A DNA stretch of 33,091 nt from NCBI GenBank assembly GCA_021780585.1, contig JAJXYM010000193.1:1-33091 (forward strand), written 5' to 3'. The DNA comes from Deltaproteobacteria bacterium (GTDB lineage Bacteria > Desulfobacterota > Binatia > Binatales > Binataceae). This document shows, piece by piece, positions 25,487 to 33,091 of the stretch. How positions within the stretch are numbered: position 1 is the first letter of the stretch; every line of letters begins with the position of its first letter. The translations under genes were made by a program, and so were the position numbers. The notes beneath the pieces were generated by a model, which worked only from the letters and a program-made list of their open reading frames with translations, ran no database searches and had not been told where the DNA came from.

Positions 25487-25954
25487 ATGGCGATGACGCT
25501 CGAGCAGCGCCTGCAGGCGCAGGAAGACATTCAGGCGATCGCGAAGCTCAAGGCGCAATACTGCGACTATGCGGATGGCGGCTGGGATCGTCCGTCGCAT
25601 AACTACGACGGCGTCGCCTCGCTCTTCGTGCCCGACGGTTTGTGGGAGGGCGACGGCGTCGGCCGCGGCGCCGGCCACGACGGTATCCGCGCGCTCTTCA
25701 AATCGTTTCAGCAACGATTACCCTACGCTTTCCATCGCATCACCAACCAGGTGATCGAGGTCAACGGCGACCTCGCGACCGGCTCATGGCATATCGTGGC
25801 GCATCTGGTGCGCGCCAAGGACGGCAAGCCGATTCGCGTCGCCGGCATATACAATGACGAATTCGTGCGCACGCCGGCGGGATGGCGGTTCAAGACGCTG
25901 CGCGTCACGGCGGCGAACTATCGCGCGCCCGACGCCGCGCCGGCCCGCGCCTGA
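25487..25954 (+). CDS. SnoaL-like / NTF2-fold protein
   Basis: 155 residues with the SnoaL_4 pattern: helix DIQAIAKLKAQYCDYADGGWD, then LFVPDGLWEG, GHDGIRALFKSF, FHRITNQVIEVNGDLATGSWHI and a final WRFKTLRVTAANY. Family members form small cone-shaped barrels and act as dehydratases, isomerases or hydroxylases on steroids, polyketides or bile acids. The Y, D and H residues of the pocket are present, so an enzyme is plausible, but the substrate is unknown. A strong GGAGG lies six bases before the ATG. It is followed 91 bases later by the racemase-type CoA protein. Confidence 0.88.
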   Translation: MAMTLEQRLQAQEDIQAIAKLKAQYCDYADGGWDRPSHNYDGVASLFVPDGLWEGDGVGRGAGHDGIRALFKSFQQRLPYAFHRITNQVIEVNGDLATGSWHIVAHLVRAKDGKPIRVAGIYNDEFVRTPAGWRFKTLRVTAANYRAPDAAPARA

Positions 25955-26045
25955 CGATCGGCGGGTGGCCGGCGATTACGCGCGGCGTCATGGACCTTGC
26001 GGACGCGCTGGATTAGCTTCATCGAACCAAGCGGAGGCCTTCATC

Positions 26046-27194
26046 ATGGGAGTTTTGAGCGGATATAAAATCGTCGAATTCGCCGGTATCGGGCCGGCGC
26101 CGATGTGCGCGATGCTGCTGGCGGACATGGGCGCCGAAGTCTTGCGCATCGACCGCGCCGAGGACGCCAAGCTCGGCATCTCGATGGACGTCAAATACAG
26201 CCTGCTCAATCGCGGTCGCCGTTCGGTCGCGATCGATCTGAAACAGCCCGACGGACGCGCGGCCGCGATGCGTCTGGTGGAAAAGGCCGACGCCATCCTC
26301 GAAGGCTTCCGGCCCGGCGTGATGGAGCGGCTCGGACTCGGCCCCGACGAATGCCTCAAGCGCAATCCGAAGCTGGTCTACGGCCGGATGACCGGATGGG
26401 GCCAGGAAGGTCCGCTCGCGCACGCCGCCGGCCACGACATCAACTATATCGCCCTGAGCGGCGTGCTCGCCTCGATCGGCCGCGCCGGTCAGGCGCCGGT
26501 GCCGCCGCTCAATCTGGTCGGCGACTTTGGCGGCGGTGGGCTCTACCTCGCGCTCGGCGTCGTCGGCGGATTGCTCGAGGCGCAGAAATCCGGCAAGGGC
26601 CAGGTGATCGACGTCGCGATGGTCGACGGCGCGTCGTCGCTCCTCACCGCCGTCTATGGGATGCACGCGGCCGGGATGTGGGCGGATAAGCGCGGCGAAA
26701 ATATCCTCGACACCGGCGCGCATTTCTACGACGTCTACGAGACCAGCGACGGCGAGTATGTCGCGATCGGCTCGATCGAGGGGAAATTTTACGCCGAGTT
26801 GTTGCGTCTGACCGGACTCGAAGGCCAGGAGTTGCCGCGCCAGATGGATCGCGCGCAATGGCCGGCGTTGAAGAAGAAGCTCGCCGAAATTTTCAGGACC
26901 AAGACGCGCGCCGAATGGTGCAAGATCATGGAGGGCAGCGAAGTCTGCTTCGCCCCCGTGCTGAACATGGCGGAGGCGCCGAAACATCCCCATAACGTGC
27001 ATCGCGGAACCTTCGTCGAAATCGACGGCGTGCCGCAGCCCGCGCCCGCGCCGCGCTTCAGCCGCACGCCGAGCGCGATTCAGCGTCCGCCCGCGCGCCC
27101 GGGCGAGCATACCGAGGAAGCCCTGCGCGAATGGGGTTTCAGCGCGTCGGAGTTGGAGAAGCTGCGCGGAACCGGCGCGATCGGCGTGCGCTGA
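26046..27194 (+). CDS. Alpha-methylacyl-CoA racemase-type CaiB/BaiF protein
   Basis: 382 residues. It starts MGVLSGYKIVEFAGIGPAPM, a typical AMACR start, and has GWGQEGPLAHAAGHDINYIAL and NLVGDFGGGG. H130, D160 and E245 (IGSIEGKFY) line up with the catalytic His126, Asp156 and Glu241 of the mycobacterial racemase MCR, favouring racemase over CoA-transferase. The likely role is to invert the 2-methyl centre of branched-chain acyl-CoA so that beta-oxidation can go on, as in sterol or isoprenoid side-chain breakdown. A GGAGG nine bases upstream supports ATG 26046. The frame extends back through the preceding gene. Confidence 0.92.
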   Translation: MGVLSGYKIVEFAGIGPAPMCAMLLADMGAEVLRIDRAEDAKLGISMDVKYSLLNRGRRSVAIDLKQPDGRAAAMRLVEKADAILEGFRPGVMERLGLGPDECLKRNPKLVYGRMTGWGQEGPLAHAAGHDINYIALSGVLASIGRAGQAPVPPLNLVGDFGGGGLYLALGVVGGLLEAQKSGKGQVIDVAMVDGASSLLTAVYGMHAAGMWADKRGENILDTGAHFYDVYETSDGEYVAIGSIEGKFYAELLRLTGLEGQELPRQMDRAQWPALKKKLAEIFRTKTRAEWCKIMEGSEVCFAPVLNMAEAPKHPHNVHRGTFVEIDGVPQPAPAPRFSRTPSAIQRPPARPGEHTEEALREWGFSASELEKLRGTGAIGVR

Positions 27195-27232
27195 CCGCCG
27201 CGCTCGAATACGCGCGGGCGGAGCCGCGCACG

Positions 27233-27285
27233 GCGCCACTTCGCTTCGGCTCGAATACGGGCCGGTCGGGGTGGCGCTGTTTTTT
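27233..27285 (+). terminator. Rho-independent terminator after the racemase gene
   Basis: GCGCCAC (27233-27239) pairs with GTGGCGC (27271-27277), followed by TGTTTTTT. The loop is long (31 bases) but can fold further. It lies 38 bases after the stop and separates this unit from the alcohol dehydrogenase unit, which has its own promoter. Confidence 0.65.
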
Positions 27286-27381
27286 CTGGCGTGGCGATTG
27301 ATTGCCCGGCGAATCATTTCGCCGCCAATCCGTGGCGGTTGGCAACTCCGCATCGTCCCGCGCCGGCGCGTGAAATTCGTT

Positions 27382-27411
27382 TTGACGCGGACCGCCGCAC
27401 AGTCGTATTAG
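27382..27411 (+). promoter_or_regulatory. Sigma70-like promoter of the alcohol dehydrogenase unit
   Basis: TTGACG and TATTAG with an 18-base spacer lie just after the terminator, 25 bases before the start codon. The Shine-Dalgarno GGAGG (27420-27424) would be near the start of the transcript. Confidence 0.55.
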
Positions 27412-27435
27412 TTATCGGCGGAGGCGCGGTATCAG

Positions 27436-28455
27436 ATGAAGGCAATCGCCAAAACTCGGCCCGAACATGGCGTCGAAATTGTTGACGTGCCGGTGCCCAA
27501 GCCCGGTCCCGGCGAACTGCTGGTCAAGGTTGCGGCCTGCGGCATCTGCGGCTCGGACCTGCATATCTACCTGTGGGAGCTGGGCGCGGAGCGGGCGCTG
27601 CCGTCGATGCCCGCCGTGATCGGCCATGAGCCGGCCGGCGAAGTCGTCGAAGTCGGCGCCGGCGTGAGCGGCTTCAAACCCGGCGACCATGTCGCGCTCG
27701 ATCCCTTCGGGCCGTGCGGGCGATGCGCCGCGTGCCTGTCGGGGCGCTACAATTTTTGCCATACGCCCGGCCGGCTCGGCGGCGCCTTTGCCGAATATTG
27801 TATTGCGCCCGTGCAAAATTCCTGGCTCGTGCCGAAGACCATGGACTTCGAGCAGGCCGCCCTGCTCGAACCGTTCGCGACCGGCCTGCACGCGATCGAG
27901 GAGTCCTCGCTCAAGGCCGGCGACAGCGCGGTGATCGAAGGGCCCGGCCCGATCGGCCTGTGCACGGCGATCGCGGCGCGCGCGCTCGGCGTCACGTCGA
28001 TCGTTATCACCGGCCTTGCGGCCGACGCCGAACGGCTCGCGCTCGCCCGCGAGATGGGCTTCCAGACGGTCTGCGCCTCGGATCGCGACTGGACCGATCA
28101 GGTGCGCGCGCTCGTGCCGCCGCATGGCGCGGACGCGGTTTTCGACGCGGCCGGTTTCCTCGATTCCGTGCGCCATCTGGTGAAGCGCGGCGGCGAGGTG
28201 GTGCAGCTCGGATGGCCGGCGCGGGACCTGCCGGCGGCTGAATTGCGCGCGTTGTTCTTTCACGGCGCGAAAATCATCCCGTCGCGCGTGCGCGTGCCCG
28301 AAACCTGGCGGCGCGCGGTCGCGATGGCCGCGGCGGGCGCGGTCGATCTGAAACCGATGGTCACGCATCGTTTCGACCTCGACCACGGCGTCGAGGCGTT
28401 CGAGCTGTTGCACAACCGCAAGGGAGTCAAGGCGCTGATTCTGCCGCGGCTCTGA
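27436..28455 (+). CDS. Zinc-dependent alcohol dehydrogenase (threonine/sorbitol dehydrogenase-like)
   Basis: 339 residues of the medium-chain family. Catalytic zinc ligands C38 (CGICGSD), H64 and E65 (GHEP) and the four structural-zinc cysteines C94, C97, C100 and C108 (FGPCGRCAACLSGRYNFC) are all present, at spacings like those of threonine 3-dehydrogenase. The Rossmann turn is EGPGPIGLCTAIAARALG. It oxidises a secondary alcohol or similar with NAD(P). The substrate cannot be read. GGAGG lies 11 bases upstream and a promoter at 27382-27411. Confidence 0.94.
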   Translation: MKAIAKTRPEHGVEIVDVPVPKPGPGELLVKVAACGICGSDLHIYLWELGAERALPSMPAVIGHEPAGEVVEVGAGVSGFKPGDHVALDPFGPCGRCAACLSGRYNFCHTPGRLGGAFAEYCIAPVQNSWLVPKTMDFEQAALLEPFATGLHAIEESSLKAGDSAVIEGPGPIGLCTAIAARALGVTSIVITGLAADAERLALAREMGFQTVCASDRDWTDQVRALVPPHGADAVFDAAGFLDSVRHLVKRGGEVVQLGWPARDLPAAELRALFFHGAKIIPSRVRVPETWRRAVAMAAAGAVDLKPMVTHRFDLDHGVEAFELLHNRKGVKALILPRL

Positions 28456-28457
28456 TC

Positions 28458-28477
28458 GCGGCGCGCGATCGCGCCGC
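28458..28477. other. Perfect 8-bp stem-loop after the alcohol dehydrogenase gene
   Basis: GCGGCGCG-CGAT-CGCGCCGC starts three bases after the stop. No T-tract follows, so it may stabilise the upstream 3' end or lower read-through into the amidohydrolase gene 40 bases on. Confidence 0.45.
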
Positions 28478-28517
28478 CGGCAAAATCTCCGCGGTTACAT
28501 CATCGAGGTGAACTGAC

Positions 28518-29636
28518 ATGCGAAATGGCTACAAAATCGTCGATACCGATTCCCATATGATGGAGCCGGAATGGCTCTGGGAACGCTATATCGAGGACGC
28601 CTACAAATCGCAGGCGCCGAAAGTCGGGCGCGCTCCGGTCTCGAATCGCCGCACCTTCCTGGTCGAAGGCGATTCCTTCGTGCGCGAAAAAGGTAAATAT
28701 CCGATGGCCGCGCCGGCGTTCCTCGAAGCCGTGAAAAAGGCCATGCAGCGTTTCGAGAAGGCGAGCAAAAGCGGTTTCAGCGCGCAGAGCCGGCTCGCAG
28801 ACATGGACGAGCAGGGCGTCGACGTGCAGATTATCTACCCCACCGTCGCCGGCCAGATGCTCGGCCGCGATTTCCACGACACCAAACTGTTGGCCGCCTG
28901 CACCCGCGCCTACAATAACTGGGCCGCCGATTACGCCGCCGCCGCGCCGGAGCGCCTGCGATGGGCCGCGGCGCTGCCGATGCAGGACGTTGAAGAAGCG
29001 ATGAAGGAGGCCCATCGCACCGCCAAAATGGGATGCGTCAGTTACTACATGCGCCCGAACCCGGTCGGCGGCCGTTCGCTGTGGGACGACGCGCTGCTGC
29101 CGCTGTGGAGCGAGATCGAGCAGATCGGCAAGCCGATTTCGACTCATGAGTCGGCGTCGTCGTCGGTGCCGGGCTTCGGCGATCGGATGGACACTCACGT
29201 CAGCGGCCACATTTTGTCGCATCCGTTCGAGGCGATGGCCGCGATGGCGGGCCTGATCTGGTACGGCGTGTTCGAGAAATTCCCGAACCTCAAGGTGATT
29301 CATGTCGAGGCCGACGGCGGCTGGGTGCCCTACTGGCTGCAGCGCATGGAGCAGCATTGGGACTTCAGCGGCAACGCCGAACACGAGTATCTCACCAAGC
29401 GGCCGACTGAGTATTTCAAGCGTAACGTATGCGTCGCCTTCCGCGGCGACGAGCCGACCATGAAGGCGGCGATCGAGATGGTCGGGGCCGACAATTTCAC
29501 CTGGGACACCGACTATCCGCATCCCGACGGCACCTATCCGTGGGGGATCGAGTCGATGCTCAAGCAGCCGATTTCCGACGAGGCGCGCCGCAAGATCTTC
29601 TGGGACAACGCCGCGCGCACCTTCAACCTGAACTGA
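28518..29636 (+). CDS. Amidohydrolase-family metal-dependent hydrolase/decarboxylase (ACMSD-like)
   Basis: 372 residues with the amidohydrolase_2 pattern: YKIVDTDSHMMEP at the N-terminus (D11, H13, E16 as metal ligands), DEQGVDVQIIYPT, AYNNWAADY, AALPMQDVEEAMKE, SGHILSHPFEAM, FPNLKVIHVEADGGWVPYW and, near residue 330, DTDYPHPDGTYP. Relatives are non-hydrolytic decarboxylases or hydrolases of aromatic and unsaturated ring acids, such as aminocarboxymuconate semialdehyde decarboxylase. The substrate is unknown. GAGGTG seven bases upstream supports the start. Confidence 0.93.
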   Translation: MRNGYKIVDTDSHMMEPEWLWERYIEDAYKSQAPKVGRAPVSNRRTFLVEGDSFVREKGKYPMAAPAFLEAVKKAMQRFEKASKSGFSAQSRLADMDEQGVDVQIIYPTVAGQMLGRDFHDTKLLAACTRAYNNWAADYAAAAPERLRWAAALPMQDVEEAMKEAHRTAKMGCVSYYMRPNPVGGRSLWDDALLPLWSEIEQIGKPISTHESASSSVPGFGDRMDTHVSGHILSHPFEAMAAMAGLIWYGVFEKFPNLKVIHVEADGGWVPYWLQRMEQHWDFSGNAEHEYLTKRPTEYFKRNVCVAFRGDEPTMKAAIEMVGADNFTWDTDYPHPDGTYPWGIESMLKQPISDEARRKIFWDNAARTFNLN

Positions 29637-29644
29637 CTATTCGC

Positions 29645-29682
29645 GGCGGCCGATCGGTTGGTGCGCGACCGGATCGGCCGCC
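29645..29682. other. Strong stem-loop between amidohydrolase and acyl-CoA dehydrogenase genes
   Basis: GGCGGCCGATC pairs perfectly with GATCGGCCGCC, extended by GGT/ACC past one bulged base, leaving a nine-base loop. It starts eight bases after the stop. No U-run follows, so it is more likely an mRNA-processing or stabilising element than a full terminator. Confidence 0.5.
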
Positions 29683-29724
29683 GTAAACGAACCCGCTAAC
29701 GGCGGCGCGCAGAGGCGCTTCACG

Positions 29725-30915
29725 ATGGATTTCGAATACACGCCAGAACAGGAAGCGTTCCGCGTCAAGGTGCGCGCCTGGCTGAAGGATAACTTCCCGC
29801 CCGAACTCGCGATCGACGATCCGATGGACGAGCGGATCGCGCCCAACCGCGAGATTTTCGAAAAACGGCGCGCATGGCAGCGGAAGCTGGCGGACGCCGG
29901 ATGGGTCGGACTGTCGTGGCCGAAGGAATACGGCGGCGGCTCCGCGAATCTGATGGAGCAGATCATTTTCGACGACGAGTATTTCCGCGCCCGCGCTCCC
30001 GTCCTGCCCGGCTACTCCGGCGTCAGCCTGCTGGGTCCCACGCTGATGCAATGGGGAACCGAGGAGCAGAAGAAAAAATATCTGCCGCGCATCCTGCCCG
30101 CCGCGGACGTTTGGTGTCAGGGCTATTCCGAACCCGGAGCCGGTTCCGATCTCGCCGGCCTCAAGACGCGCGCCGAACTCAAGGGCGATTACTTCATTAT
30201 CAATGGCCAGAAGGTCTGGACCTCCGGCGCGCAATACGCGGACAAGATGTTCCTGCTGGCGCGCACCGATCCCGACGCGCCCAAGCACAAGGGCATCAGC
30301 TATCTGATTATCGACGACATGGGCTCGCCGGGAATCGAGGTGCGGCCGCTGGTCACGATGAGCGGGCATCATCATTTCAACGAAGTCTTTTTCGATAACG
30401 TGCAGATCCCGAAGGAGAATATCGTCGGGCCGCTCAACGAGGGCTGGAAGGTCGCCGTCACCACGCTTGCCTTCGAGCGCGGAATCGCGGGCGGCGGCGG
30501 CCATTCGGCGCAGGTTCGGCGCCTGGCCGATCTGGCGCGGCGCGTTGAAATTGGCGGGCGCCCGGCGTGGGATCACGAATGGGTGCGCCAGGACCTCGCG
30601 CAGTTCCTGATCGAATGCGAAGCGGCGAAATATACCCGCCTGCGTTCGCTGACCCGCCGCCTCAGGGGATTGCCGCCCGGGCCGGAGGGTTCGACGCTCA
30701 AGCTGGTCGGTTCGGAACTGGGGGTGAGAATCGCGCGCTTCGCCAGCGAACTGCTCGGCCCCTACGCGATCCTGGGCGAGCCGACGCCGCTCGTGCCTGA
30801 CGCGCCGCGCTGGCAGAGCCGGCTGCTGAGCTCGCGCCAATACACGATCGCGGGCGGCACCAGCGAAATCCAGCGCAATATCCTGGGCGAGCGGCAACTC
30901 GGATTGCCCAAATAG
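29725..30915 (+). CDS. Acyl-CoA dehydrogenase (FadE type)
   Basis: 396 residues. Motifs: FEYTPEQEAFRVKVRAWL, WPKEYGGGSANLMEQ, CQGYSEPGAGSDLAGL, INGQKVWTSGAQYADKMFLLAR and a final AGGTSEIQRNILGERQLGLPK. The MCAD-type catalytic Glu position is Gly, and the Glu in LAFERG is the candidate base, as in long-chain and actinobacterial steroid-related FadE enzymes. It introduces a double bond into an acyl-CoA that cannot be named. It ends the plus-strand run and is followed by a good terminator. Confidence 0.95.
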   Translation: MDFEYTPEQEAFRVKVRAWLKDNFPPELAIDDPMDERIAPNREIFEKRRAWQRKLADAGWVGLSWPKEYGGGSANLMEQIIFDDEYFRARAPVLPGYSGVSLLGPTLMQWGTEEQKKKYLPRILPAADVWCQGYSEPGAGSDLAGLKTRAELKGDYFIINGQKVWTSGAQYADKMFLLARTDPDAPKHKGISYLIIDDMGSPGIEVRPLVTMSGHHHFNEVFFDNVQIPKENIVGPLNEGWKVAVTTLAFERGIAGGGGHSAQVRRLADLARRVEIGGRPAWDHEWVRQDLAQFLIECEAAKYTRLRSLTRRLRGLPPGPEGSTLKLVGSELGVRIARFASELLGPYAILGEPTPLVPDAPRWQSRLLSSRQYTIAGGTSEIQRNILGERQLGLPK

Positions 30916-30940
30916 CGCGCCCCGCCAATCGCGAGATCAC

Positions 30941-30988
30941 AACGGCCGCCGCGACTCGATCGCGCCGCGCCGGCCGTTGCCATTTTTT
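30941..30988 (+). terminator. Rho-independent terminator after the acyl-CoA dehydrogenase
   Basis: AACGGCC (30941-30947) pairs with GGCCGTT (30972-30978), with inner GC pairing, and is followed by GCCATTTTTT. It is in the 101-base convergent gap 25 bases after the stop. Confidence 0.75.
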
Positions 30989-31016
30989 CGCCGGTTGGCT
31001 CCGGCCCTGACTGGCC

Positions 31017-31604
31017 TTATGGGTCGCGTTGGCGTTCGCGCGTGCTCCACGGACGGGCGTTAACCTGCGAGGCCACGCGCGCCGCCGCCGACGGCGGCAG
31101 CGGCTTGACGATCACCTCGCCGATCATCTCGTCCGCTTCGTGCGACCAGCAGAAATAACGGTACTCGCCGGGCTGGGTGAACGTATGCCGATAGCTTCCA
31201 CCCGGCATCACGTTGCCCGAACTGAACGGTTTGACGCCGGCCGGCAGGGCGACGTCGCCGGGACGGTCCGCCTTGGCGGGATCATCGACCACCGAATGGC
31301 CAACGTCGCCCGTGTTGCGCCATTCGACCGTCTGGCCAACGGTGATATCGATGGTGTCGGGCGAGTACATCGGCGAGTCGTCCTGCATCGTGACGATCGC
31401 GGTCGGGCCGGAAACCGAAGTCGCGAGCGCCGACGCCGGCTGAATCGAGGCGCTCTGGCGCGCATCGGCGTCGGCGAGCGGATCCGCTCGCCCGGTCGAG
31501 GGCGAGAGCAAAAACGGCGTCACCGCGAGCAAGGCGAGGGTGAACCACCCCAGCCGCGCACAAACTCCGGGTCCCCGGTCGGAATTGGTCGCGAATTCGG
31601 GCAC
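31017..31604 (-). CDS. Secreted cupredoxin (plastocyanin/pseudoazurin-like blue copper protein)
   Basis: 195 residues. A signal peptide (hydrophobic LGWFTLALLAVTPFLL, about 18-33, cleaved near GRA-DP) is followed by a spacer and a cupredoxin domain (about 65-168). The type-1 copper ligands are H103 (GHSVVDD), C152 (YFCWSH), H155 and M160. It is a periplasmic electron carrier. Only a GTG start is available, and the candidate promoter puts the transcript start about four bases ahead, so it may be nearly leaderless. It is flanked by gatB upstream and a convergent acyl-CoA dehydrogenase. Confidence 0.92.
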   Translation of the reverse strand: MPEFATNSDRGPGVCARLGWFTLALLAVTPFLLSPSTGRADPLADADARQSASIQPASALATSVSGPTAIVTMQDDSPMYSPDTIDITVGQTVEWRNTGDVGHSVVDDPAKADRPGDVALPAGVKPFSSGNVMPGGSYRHTFTQPGEYRYFCWSHEADEMIGEVIVKPLPPSAAARVASQVNARPWSTRERQRDP

Positions 31605-31614
31605 AAGTGAGGCA

Positions 31615-31643
31615 ACTATGCAAAATCAGCGCCCCGTGTGCAA
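31615..31643 (-). promoter_or_regulatory. Candidate promoter of the cupredoxin gene
   Basis: On the minus strand TTGCAC and CATAGT with a 17-base spacer fit a sigma70 promoter. The same bases also give GG-N10-GC with a perfect TTGCAT -12 element but a poor -24 half. Both predict a start at about 31608, four bases before the GTG. Confidence 0.4.
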
Positions 31644-31677
31644 TCGATCGTTCATGTTCCCGCAATAATAGCCGCAA

Positions 31678-31711
31678 GTCCGCGGAAATGCGCGATTTTT
31701 CGCGGCCGGAC
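31678..31711. other. Stem-loop between gatB and the cupredoxin gene
   Basis: GTCCG/CGGAC outer arms enclose CGCGA-AAAA-TCGCG (minus-strand reading). It lies about 90 bases after the gatB stop and may end gatB transcription, but the following bases (ATTTCC) make a weak tail. Confidence 0.3.
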
Positions 31712-31797
31712 GCAGCCCTGTCCGGCGTGCGGCGGAGGTTGCGCCGATGCGTCCGTGTCGCCGTTATGCTACCGCGTTCGCCCGATATCGTCGTCGC

Positions 31798-33091
31798 TCA
31801 GGCGCTGAGCTTGCGCTTGAGGATTTCGTTGACGACCTTCGGATTCGCCTTGCCGCCAGTCGCCTTCATCACCAGGCCGACGAAAAAGCCGAAGAGCTTG
31901 TCGCGTCCGGCGCGGTATTCGGCGACCTTGGCCGTTTCGGCGGCGATCACGCGATCGCACGCCGCGCCGATCGCGGCTTCGTCCGACACCTGCGCCAGGC
32001 CGAGCTCGGCCACCGTCGCCGTCGCGCCTTTGCCCGACTTGCACATCGCGGCGAACGCGGTCTTTGCCGCATTGAGGCTGATCGCCCCCTCCTCGACCAT
32101 GCGTAGCAGTGCGCCCGATTCGGTCGCGGGCGGCGCCGCCGCGGCGATCGGCTGGCCGCTTTCGTTGACCACCCGAAGCGCCTCGGTCATCACCCAGTTG
32201 GCGGCGGTACGATAATTTTTCAGGCCGGCCGCGACGATCGTTTCGAAGTAGGCGGCGAAGTCGCGGTCCTGGGTGAGCACCGCGGCTTCGTAGGCGGTCA
32301 GGCCGAGGCTTTTGACGAAGCGCGCCCGCTGGTCGGCGGGCAACTCCGGCATCGCGGTCTTGATCGCCTCGATCAGGTCGGGCGTGACTCGCAGCGGCGG
32401 CAGGTCGGGTTCGGGAAAATAGCGATAGTCGTTGGCGAATTCCTTCGAGCGCATCGGGCGCGTCTGTTCGCGCACGGGGTCCCACAGATGGGTCTCCGGA
32501 GCGACGCGGCCGCCGGCTTCGAGAATTTCGATCTGGCGCTCGACTTCGTGCGCGATCGCCTTTTCGACGAAGCGGAACGAGTTGAGATTCTTGATTTCAG
32601 TCTTGACGCCGAATTCCGTCACGCCCTTTTTGCGCACCGAGACGTTGACGTCGCAGCGCAGACCGCCTTCCTCCATTTTGCCGTCGGAGGCCTCGATATA
32701 GCGCAGGATCGAGCGCAATTCGCGCAGATAGGCGCCGGCTTCGTCGGCGGAGCGGAGATCCGGCTCGCTGACGATTTCGACCAGCGGCACGCCCGAGCGG
32801 TTGAAGTCGACCAGACTGGCGTCCGCCTCATGGATATTCTTGCCGGCGTCCTCTTCCATATGGATTCGCGTCAGGCGGATCCGGCGCGGCTCGGCGTCGT
32901 CGCGTTCGGCCGGCAACTCGATATAGCCGCCCTTGCATAGCGGCGACTCGTACTGGCTGATTTGATAGCCCTTGGGCAAATCGGGATAAAAATAGCTCTT
33001 GCGATCGAAAATCGACTCGCGGGCGATTTCGCAATGAGCCGCCAGGCCGGCGCGGATCGCCAATTCGACCGCATGCCGATTCAGCACCGGC
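31798..33091 (-). CDS. gatB: Aspartyl/glutamyl-tRNA amidotransferase subunit B (5' end outside window)
   Basis: 430 residues are visible of a family that is about 475-480 long; the first 45-50 residues, including the real start, are beyond the window end. The GatB hallmark KSYFYPDLPKGYQISQYE and the region FNRSGVPLVEIVSEPD are near the visible start. The middle has ETHLWDPVREQTRPMRSKE and DYRYFPEPDLPPL, and the C-terminal YqeY-like tRNA-binding domain ends NPKVVNEILKRKLSA. With GatA and GatC it amidates Glu-tRNA(Gln) and/or Asp-tRNA(Asn). gatA and gatC are not in the window; they may lie upstream. Confidence 0.97.
   Translation of the reverse strand, partial: PVLNRHAVELAIRAGLAAHCEIARESIFDRKSYFYPDLPKGYQISQYESPLCKGGYIELPAERDDAEPRRIRLTRIHMEEDAGKNIHEADASLVDFNRSGVPLVEIVSEPDLRSADEAGAYLRELRSILRYIEASDGKMEEGGLRCDVNVSVRKKGVTEFGVKTEIKNLNSFRFVEKAIAHEVERQIEILEAGGRVAPETHLWDPVREQTRPMRSKEFANDYRYFPEPDLPPLRVTPDLIEAIKTAMPELPADQRARFVKSLGLTAYEAAVLTQDRDFAAYFETIVAAGLKNYRTAANWVMTEALRVVNESGQPIAAAAPPATESGALLRMVEEGAISLNAAKTAFAAMCKSGKGATATVAELGLAQVSDEAAIGAACDRVIAAETAKVAEYRAGRDKLFGFFVGLVMKATGGKANPKVVNEILKRKLSA

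Overview
The window is GC-rich bacterial chromosome. It is densely coded, and strong third-position GC bias throws up many long shadow frames on the opposite strand. I see no phage, transposon, CRISPR array, rRNA or tRNA. The gene content suggests a free-living, probably uncultivated soil bacterium of a deltaproteobacteria-like lineage: secreted SBBP and sedolisin proteins with choice-of-anchor-D tails, NtrC-type regulators, a kdp operon with a split KdpD, actinobacterial-type inositol-phosphate synthase, and many acyl-CoA, CoA-transferase and LLM-flavin enzymes. Candidatus Binatia (Desulfobacterota_B) is my best guess. That placement rests on gene-content resemblance only, not on a marker phylogeny.

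Layout. 1-6438: three cell-surface or envelope genes, namely a partial SBBP beta-propeller protein (+), a convergent S53 peptidase (-) with the same type of C-terminal Ig-like domain, and an ExeA-like ATPase with a LysM domain (+). 6670-18325: one long minus-strand block. Read in its own direction it runs 27-residue membrane microprotein, kdpF, kdpA, kdpB, kdpC, a KdpD reduced to its N-terminal and Usp domains, a separate membrane histidine kinase, a sigma54-dependent NtrC-family response regulator, then after a 343-base gap a second histidine kinase and a small lipoprotein. 18525-21240: an acyl-CoA dehydrogenase (-) divergent from a quinone oxidoreductase and a cytochrome c (+), with a perfect 19-base dyad between them. 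21289-22590: a citrate-synthase-family protein with an N-terminal HTH (-). 22859-30915: seven plus-strand genes (LLM flavin oxidoreductase, inositol-3-phosphate synthase, SnoaL-like protein, alpha-methylacyl-CoA racemase type CaiB/BaiF protein, Zn alcohol dehydrogenase, amidohydrolase, acyl-CoA dehydrogenase), split by at least one terminator and several promoters. 31017-33091: a secreted cupredoxin and the 3' part of gatB (-).

Most notable part. The Kdp potassium pump lacks the usual KdpD/KdpE pair. The KdpD sensor part is cut off from any kinase, the kinase is a separate KinB-like protein, and the output protein is a sigma54 activator. A good match to a sigma54 -24/-12 promoter lies directly upstream of the operon, so the parts fit one regulatory circuit. 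The first gene of that operon is a 27-codon ORF overlapping kdpF by ATGA.
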